NCBI GenBank assembly: GCA_947168325.1
Contig: CAMVLN010000007.1
Location: forward strand, 1 to 21,040
DNA length: 21,040 nt
Direction of reading: 5' to 3'
Source of the DNA: an uncultured Elusimicrobia bacterium
Lineage (GTDB): Bacteria; Elusimicrobiota; Endomicrobiia; Endomicrobiales; Endomicrobiaceae
The notes below the pieces were generated by a model. It searched no databases. It was not told the DNA's origin and saw only the letters and a list, made by a program, of their open reading frames with translations. The translations under genes were made by a program, and so were the position numbers. How positions within the stretch are numbered: position 1 is the stretch's first letter; the number at the start of each line of letters is the position of its first letter. Shown in pieces: positions 15,966-21,040 of this stretch.

Positions 15966-18161
15966 TTATTTTATTATCGTTAAATTTGCAAATTTTGCTA
16001 ACAATTTTTTCCATTGCCCTCCACTAAATAATACAATTAACTTTAAATTATCACCAGAGCCACTTTTTTCAATGATTTTTCCATTACCAAAAACTTGATG
16101 GTAAACTATAGTTCCTATCTTATATGTATCGTTATCATCTACTTTGTCAATTGGAGCATAAGAAACATCTTCTTTATATCTGAAAGGAGTATTATTTACA
16201 ACATTTCTTGCTGACCTATTAGAAAGTTGCTCGGTAAATCCAGCTTCCAACAAAAATCTTGATGGCATATTAAAATGCGGTTTACCAAACACTGTTCTTG
16301 ATGTAGCCCAAGTCATATATAAATTTTCTTTTGCTCTAGTCATTCCAACATACATAAGTCTTCTTTCTTCTTCAAGTTCTTGCTCATTATAAGCAGATTT
16401 CCCTATAGGAAAAAGTCCCCCTTCTTCTTCATTACGACCTTCTTCAAGACCTGTTATAAACACATTTTTAAATTCTAACCCTTTTGCTAAATGTAAAGTC
16501 ATAAGTGTAACTTTATCTTCACTATCTTGCCAAGAATCTATATCTGTAACAAGTGCAATTTGAGATAAATACCCTGATAAAGTTTTGTCAGGAGATATTC
16601 TTTGAAATTCTTCAACTGCAGAAACGAATTCTTTAATATTTTCTATTCTATTTTTATTTTCTGGATTATCTGAAAGTTCAAGTTCTCTTATGTATCCCGT
16701 ATCTTCAATTACTGTTTCGACTATTTCTTTAACTGTTTTATTAAATATCGTCATAACATTTTTTTCTATTATCATTCTAAAAGAATTCATTGCAACTAAA
16801 GAAGTTCTAGGAATTATATCTGTTCCTACAAACTTTAGAGTTTCATATAAAGATAACCCTTTTGATGTAGCAAAATATTCAAGTTTTTCCATTGAAGATT
16901 TTCCTATTCCTCTTTTTGGAACATTTACAACTCTTCTAAAACTTACATTATCGTTTGGATTATGTATAAGTTTCAAATATGCCATAATATCTTTAATTTC
17001 TGCTCGTTCATAAAATTTTAATGTTCCTACAATATTGTAAGCTATACCTTGCCTTCTTAAAGCATCTTCTAAAACTCTAGATTGTGCATTTGTTCTATAA
17101 AATATAGCAAAATCTGAAAATTTATAACCATTTTGTCTATTTATTAAAATCATATCTACAACTCTAGTTGCCTCATCGTTTTCGTCAAAATTTTGAAAAA
17201 CATTTATATTTCCTTTATCTTCATTATTTGTCCAAAGTTGTTTAGGAACTCTACCAGTATTATTTTTAATAACATTCCAAGCTCTTTCTAATATTTTTGG
17301 TGTAGACCTATAATTCTCTTCAAGTTTTACAGTTTTACAATCAGGATAATCTTTTTCAAAATCTAAAATATTCGTTATATCTGCTCCTCTCCAAGAATAA
17401 ATACTTTGGTCATCGTCACCTACAACACAAATATTCTTATACTTTTGGGCTAGCATTTTTGTAAGGATATATTGTGCATGATTTGTATCTTGATATTCGT
17501 CAACTAAAATATATTGAAATTTATCTTGATATTTTGAAAGTATTTCTGGATGCTCTTGTAAATTTAAAACTGTTTGCATAATTAAATCACCGAAATCAAA
17601 AGCATTATAAGTTTTTAATTTTTTTTGATAAAGTTCATATATTGCCGATATTGTTTTTCCGTAAAAATCTCCTTTTGATTGACAATCATTGTTCATATCT
17701 TGTGGAGTATCTAAATCATCTTTTGCTCTACTTATTCTGTTTGCTACCCATGTGGGTTTAAATTTTTTATCATCAAGATTTAATTCTTTTATACATTCTT
17801 TTATAACATTTACCTGTTCACCCATATCATAAACAAGGAAATTTGAATCTATACCAAAATTTTTTGTTTCACAAGATAAAAGATATAAACAAAATGAATG
17901 AAAAGTTGAAACTTTTACTTCTTGTGCAATATTACCCGCCAAATCATTTACTCTTTTTCTCATTTCGTTTGCTGCTTTATTTGTAAATGTAACAGCAAGT
18001 ATATTATAAGGTTTTACTCCTTGTTCTAATAAATATGCAATTCTGTATGTGATAACTCTTGTTTTACCAGTGCCAGCACCGGCAAAAATTATTAGTGGCC
18101 CTTGTGTATGTAGAACAGCTTCTTTTTGTGAATTGTTTAAGTTTTCTAATGATATATTCAT
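15966..18161 (-). CDS. pcrA: ATP-dependent DNA helicase, UvrD/PcrA type
   Basis: This 731-residue superfamily 1A helicase unwinds DNA 3' to 5' in nucleotide-excision and mismatch repair, replication restart and removal of RecA filaments. Motifs run in order: Q motif LNNSQKEAV, Walker A AGAGTGKT (27-34), Ia AVTFTNKAA, II DEYQD (221-225), III GDDDQSIYSWRG (248-259), IV EENYRST, V TLHLAKGLEF and VI RLMYVGMTRAKENL. The last 50 residues (YKIGTIVYHQVFGNGKII onward) form the Tudor-like C-terminal module of PcrA that binds RNA polymerase. Length fits PcrA. It is downstream of the ABC ATPase gene on the same strand, separated by 132 bp with its own promoter-like element. It converges with the plus-strand phosphoesterase; no solid terminator is visible in the 114-bp gap. 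Confidence 0.96.
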   Translation of the reverse strand: MNISLENLNNSQKEAVLHTQGPLIIFAGAGTGKTRVITYRIAYLLEQGVKPYNILAVTFTNKAANEMRKRVNDLAGNIAQEVKVSTFHSFCLYLLSCETKNFGIDSNFLVYDMGEQVNVIKECIKELNLDDKKFKPTWVANRISRAKDDLDTPQDMNNDCQSKGDFYGKTISAIYELYQKKLKTYNAFDFGDLIMQTVLNLQEHPEILSKYQDKFQYILVDEYQDTNHAQYILTKMLAQKYKNICVVGDDDQSIYSWRGADITNILDFEKDYPDCKTVKLEENYRSTPKILERAWNVIKNNTGRVPKQLWTNNEDKGNINVFQNFDENDEATRVVDMILINRQNGYKFSDFAIFYRTNAQSRVLEDALRRQGIAYNIVGTLKFYERAEIKDIMAYLKLIHNPNDNVSFRRVVNVPKRGIGKSSMEKLEYFATSKGLSLYETLKFVGTDIIPRTSLVAMNSFRMIIEKNVMTIFNKTVKEIVETVIEDTGYIRELELSDNPENKNRIENIKEFVSAVEEFQRISPDKTLSGYLSQIALVTDIDSWQDSEDKVTLMTLHLAKGLEFKNVFITGLEEGRNEEEGGLFPIGKSAYNEQELEEERRLMYVGMTRAKENLYMTWATSRTVFGKPHFNMPSRFLLEAGFTEQLSNRSARNVVNNTPFRYKEDVSYAPIDKVDDNDTYKIGTIVYHQVFGNGKIIEKSGSGDNLKLIVLFSGGQWKKLLAKFANLTIIK

Positions 18162-18170
18162 AATTTTTGT

Positions 18171-18179
18171 ATTATATCA
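18171..18179 (-). promoter_or_regulatory. Extended -10 promoter of pcrA, near-leaderless
   Basis: Minus-strand TGATATAAT (18179-18171) is a full extended -10 (TGnTATAAT). Only 9 bases separate it from ATG 18161, so a normal start site would leave a leader of about 3-4 nt. No -35 or Shine-Dalgarno is recognisable. Confidence 0.45.
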
Positions 18180-18293
18180 TATTATGTAAAAATATTTTTT
18201 GTTTTCTAAAATTAAGTATATTTTTTAATTAAAGATATAAGATTCAACATAATATTTAAAAATAAATGAGATAAATTTTACTATTAATTATTA

Positions 18294-19067
18294 TCAATTA
18301 TAAACTGGTATTACTACAGGTTTTTTTGATACTGGATTAGTATAAACAACAACAGTTATATTATAAACTTTTTCTATATCTTTATAATTTAAAACTTCTT
18401 TGGTCAAACCATAACTAAAAATTTTTTTATTATCTAGTAAAACAATATCAGAACAAAACTCGCCTGCCAAATTTAAATCGTGAATGGTAGTAATAATTGT
18501 TTTATTATATTTTTCATTCAACATTTTCAATAACTTAAATATTGTTGATTGGCTACAAATGTCAAGATGTGATGTTGGTTCATCAAGGCAAATTATATCT
18601 GTTTGTTGTACCAATGTTTGTGCTAACAAAACTTTTTGTTTTTCTCCACCGGAAAGTTCATTTATATTTCTATTGGCAAATTCTGTAGTTTGTGTAAAAT
18701 TCATCACATCTTCAACTATTTTAACATCTTCTTTTGAGGCTACCTTAAACATATTCATATAAGGAAATCTGCCAAACATAATAAATTCTTTTACATTAAA
18801 AGAAAAATCAAATTGCATAGTTTGTGGCATAAAAGAAATATTTTTTGCTAACATATTTTTTGATGTTTTATAAATATCTTCATTATAAACAAAAATTTTC
18901 CCTTTGATTGGTTTTAAAAGCCCTACTATAGATTTTAATAATGTACTTTTACCTGTTCCATTTTTACCAATAATTCCTATAAAAGTTCTTTCTTTTAAAA
19001 CTAAAGATAAATCTTTTAAAACAATTTTTTTACCGTAAGATAAAGTTATATTATCTATTTTTATCAT
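18294..19067 (-). CDS. ABC transporter ATP-binding protein (BtuD/FecE type)
   Basis: This 257-residue ATPase powers import through the adjacent permease. It has Walker A GKNGTGKST (34-42), Q-loop Gln82, the signature LSGGEKQ (138-144), Walker B with LDEPT (161-165, catalytic Glu163) and the switch His196 in TTIHDLN. The GRFPY segment (99-103) is characteristic of iron-siderophore, haem and cobalamin importers. Its ATG overlaps the permease stop by 4 nt (19064-19067), so translation is coupled. The C-terminus ends with a Val/Pro-rich stretch. Confidence 0.94.
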   Translation of the reverse strand: MIKIDNITLSYGKKIVLKDLSLVLKERTFIGIIGKNGTGKSTLLKSIVGLLKPIKGKIFVYNEDIYKTSKNMLAKNISFMPQTMQFDFSFNVKEFIMFGRFPYMNMFKVASKEDVKIVEDVMNFTQTTEFANRNINELSGGEKQKVLLAQTLVQQTDIICLDEPTSHLDICSQSTIFKLLKMLNEKYNKTIITTIHDLNLAGEFCSDIVLLDNKKIFSYGLTKEVLNYKDIEKVYNITVVVYTNPVSKKPVVIPVYN

Positions 19068-20056
19068 ATAGATATTTTACCTGTTTTTTTTAATAGTAAG
19101 AAAACGAAAAATAAACCACCTATAATACTCGTTATTACTCCTATAGGAATTTCTACCGGAGCAATTAAAGTTCTACTTATTGTGTCGCATATTAACAAAA
19201 AAATAGAACCTATAATTGAAGAAAACGGCATTAATATTTTGTTATTATTACCTACAAATTTTCTTGTAATATGCGGTATCATAAGACCTACAAAACCTAT
19301 AACTCCACAACAACTTACAATACAAGCTGTAATTAATGAACTTAACATGAAAATATATTTTACAGTTTTTGCAGTATTTATACCTAAAGAGCTAGATTTT
19401 TCACTACCTAAACTTATTATATTTATAACATTTCCTAAAAAACATAACAATATAACACCAATAATTACAAATACTGCTATTATATGTAAAAGTCTTTCAT
19501 CAAAAAAAGCAAGGCTCCCCATAAGCCACATAAATGCAGAATATAGCTGGTCATGAGATGATATTGAAAAAACTAACATTACAGCTGAAGAAAAAATATA
19601 ACTTGCAATTACACCGGAAAGTATCATACTATTAGAATCAAACTCCTTTTTTAAATTTAGCAGATATACAAAACCAACAGATAACAATGCTCCACAAAAA
19701 CCAAATAAAGGTAAAAAAAACCAAGATAGTTTTGTTATACCAAAAGTAAAACCGATAGATACCCCAAATGCTGCTCCGCCAGAAATTCCCAGTGTAAACG
19801 GATCTGCTAACGGATTTCTAAGTATTCCTTGAAAAACACATCCGCTACAAGCAAGTCCTGCACCTGCAACTATTGCAAGTATAACTCTAGGTAATCTTAT
19901 TTGTTTTATTATTGTATAAGTATTTTCATCTGAACTAAAAAACAAAGATTTAAACATTTCAACAACAGATATATCACTTATACCAGATAGCATTGCAACA
20001 ACAAATGTTATAATCAATATTACTAATAGTAAAGTAAATTTAAAAAAGTTACTCAT
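19064..20056 (-). CDS. FecCD/BtuC-family ABC transporter permease
   Basis: This 330-residue integral membrane protein forms the channel of an iron-complex or cobalamin importer. About ten hydrophobic helices are visible. Conserved marks are IRLPRVILAIVAGAGLACSG (53-72), QGILRNPLADPFTLGISGGA (76-95) and GFVGLMIPHITRKFVG toward the C-terminus. The family works as a homodimer with two ATPases. Start ATG 20056 is preceded by an extended -10 element and no Shine-Dalgarno. It lies 293 bp after the substrate-binding-protein gene. Confidence 0.94.
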   Translation of the reverse strand: MSNFFKFTLLLVILIITFVVAMLSGISDISVVEMFKSLFFSSDENTYTIIKQIRLPRVILAIVAGAGLACSGCVFQGILRNPLADPFTLGISGGAAFGVSIGFTFGITKLSWFFLPLFGFCGALLSVGFVYLLNLKKEFDSNSMILSGVIASYIFSSAVMLVFSISSHDQLYSAFMWLMGSLAFFDERLLHIIAVFVIIGVILLCFLGNVINIISLGSEKSSSLGINTAKTVKYIFMLSSLITACIVSCCGVIGFVGLMIPHITRKFVGNNNKILMPFSSIIGSIFLLICDTISRTLIAPVEIPIGVITSIIGGLFFVFLLLKKTGKISI

Positions 20057-20349
20057 AATATTATTTGATTATAACAAATTTAATAAAATATTGTTTAAGA
20101 TTTTATATCATCAAAAATTTTTGATATAAAATTTTATTCTAAAATTTTGCCATCACATCCTATAACCTAATAATATTACAGTATAATTTTAATAATAATG
20201 CTTTTATTATTAATTATAAAAAGTCTAAAATAATATTTTTATTTCAACCATTTTTATTTCTATTATCTTACTAATCTAACATCTGTTATAAAAAATTATT
20301 AATGAATACATATTAAATAACAGAAAAGCTTAAAATAAAGTTTTAGTCA
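20057..20349 (-). other. Intergenic gap within the importer locus
   Basis: This 293-bp stretch separates the binding protein from the permease. It contains the extended -10 above, an AT-only inverted repeat (TTTTATATC 20101-20109 with GATATAAAA 20123-20131), and one unusually GC-richer minus-strand segment near 20149-20168 (GGTTATAGGATGTGATGGC). I looked for the cobalamin-riboswitch B12 box and did not see it. No gene is apparent. Confidence 0.5.
20068..20076 (-). promoter_or_regulatory. Extended -10 promoter of the permease-ATPase pair
   Basis: Minus-strand TGTTATAAT (20076-20068) is an extended -10 (TGnTATAAT), 11 bp before ATG 20056. The implied leader is about 5 nt. No clear -35 is present. 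Confidence 0.4.
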
Positions 20350-21040
20350 TTAGCTTTTTAATTTATTTTGTAGCACTTTTATACCATTTAAAAATCTTTT
20401 TGGAGTCGGTGTAAAAATATCGCTTGCTTCCAATAAATAAATTTTTTTATTTTTTTTTGATTTTATATTTTTATATTTTTTCCATTTTATAATTTCTTGA
20501 GAACTCACATCTCCCATATTTATAAGCAATATTATATCAGGATTCTTTTTTATAACTACCTCTATACTTATGTTAGGATATCTCATATCTATATTTTCAA
20601 AAATATTTATTCCATTTATATATTTGTTATATTCGTTCACAAAACTTTGATTACCTATAGTAAATATTGGGTTTGCTCCTACTTCCCAAAAGATTTTATC
20701 TTCGTTTTTGTTTTTGTTACTTAATTTTAAAATTTCTTTTTTTACAGCAGCTATTATTTGTTTTGCTTCATCAGATTTATCTAAATAGTCAGCAAGTTGT
20801 TGAAAATTAAAACAAATATCTTTAAAATTAGAATATGGTTCCATAACATATACGGTTAGTTTTAATCTTATTAACTTATCAATAACAGATTTATAATTAC
20901 CTTCTTTTGTTGCAACAATCAAATCAGGTTTTAAAGATATAATTTTCTCTATATTTGGTTCAATAACATTACCAACTTTTTCTCTTTTTAAATTATTATC
21001 TTTACAATAAATTGTATTTGCTATTAACTCTTTATCTATT
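20350..21040 (-). CDS. ABC transporter substrate-binding protein (BtuF-like), N-terminus beyond window
   Basis: The frame is open to the right edge; 229 residues plus the stop are visible, with the signal peptide and N-terminus missing. It is a class III periplasmic binding protein that should capture the ligand and deliver it to the permease. The first residues include NTIYCKDNN, then VIEPNIEKIISLKPDLIVA, the hallmark lobe of BtuF/FecB proteins. Later the EVGANPIFTIGNQSF and VVIKKNPDIILL segments match the second lobe, and a long helix links the lobes. The YC near the start resembles corrinoid-binding members, so cobalamin is a reasonable guess, but haem or siderophore is not excluded. Internal ATG 20922 is not the start, since homology continues upstream of it. 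Confidence 0.9.
   Translation of the reverse strand, partial: IDKELIANTIYCKDNNLKREKVGNVIEPNIEKIISLKPDLIVATKEGNYKSVIDKLIRLKLTVYVMEPYSNFKDICFNFQQLADYLDKSDEAKQIIAAVKKEILKLSNKNKNEDKIFWEVGANPIFTIGNQSFVNEYNKYINGINIFENIDMRYPNISIEVVIKKNPDIILLINMGDVSSQEIIKWKKYKNIKSKKNKKIYLLEASDIFTPTPKRFLNGIKVLQNKLKS

Noticed and set aside
20057..20349. Cobalamin riboswitch ahead of the permease
   Set aside because: No B12-box (GCCACTG-like) or supporting stems were found on the minus strand; the region upstream of the binding-protein gene is outside the window and was not examined.
20324..20358. AAAAGCT/AGCTTTT inverted repeat at the end of the binding-protein gene
   Set aside because: The stem is 7 bp with a 21-nt loop and no proper T-tract; weak as a terminator.

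Overview
The window is very AT-rich bacterial DNA, almost entirely coding, with genes packed in operons and most on the minus strand. It holds no rRNA, tRNA or CRISPR array. Lineage is an inference: the AT-rich, TPR-rich content, an rpmF-plsX-fabHDG-acpP-fabF-rnc block, a DUF4416 gene and a stand-alone butyryl-CoA-dehydrogenase-like enzyme would suit a host-associated anaerobe, for example Elusimicrobiota/Endomicrobia-like. Brachyspira-like or Vampirovibrionia-like bacteria cannot be excluded from sequence alone.

Layout, left to right. (1) 1-3707, minus: a giant TPR-repeat protein (at least 1164 residues, running off the left edge), preceded by a 64-residue double-glycine-zipper membrane protein. 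(2) 3773-5122, minus: a tRNA nucleotidyltransferase (CCA/poly(A) polymerase family) with an HD domain. (3) 5254-6554, minus: an acyl-CoA dehydrogenase as a self-contained unit with a promoter, a strong Shine-Dalgarno and a clear intrinsic terminator. (4) 6781-13486, minus: one long operon in the order yceD-like DUF177, rpmF, plsX, fabH, fabD, fabG, acpP, fabF, rnc. This supplies the acyl-phosphate, initiation, malonyl-transfer, reduction, carrier and condensation steps of type II fatty-acid synthesis, joined to ribosomal protein L32 and RNase III. (5) 13487-14217: a 731-bp gene-free divergent gap with an A-rich purine tract, an 11-bp tandem duplication and a decayed transposase (integrase core) fragment. 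(6) 14218-15851, plus: a DUF4416 protein and a membrane-anchored metallophosphoesterase, the only plus-strand operon. (7) 15966-18161, minus: a PcrA/UvrD-type helicase. (8) 18294-21040, minus: a BtuFCD/FecBCD-type importer (binding protein cut by the right edge, permease, ATPase), probably for a corrinoid, haem or siderophore.

The fab genes are tightly coupled (gaps of 1-10 nt or short overlaps at most junctions). A wider gap before acpP carries a strong ribosome-binding site, consistent with high ACP demand. Three transcription units (DUF4416, pcrA, permease) have -10-like elements only 9-11 bp before the start codon, suggesting very short or absent leaders.

No clearly new multi-gene system is evident. 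The least explained parts are the TPR protein with its zipper partner, the DUF4416-phosphoesterase pair, and the scar at 13.5-14.2 kb.
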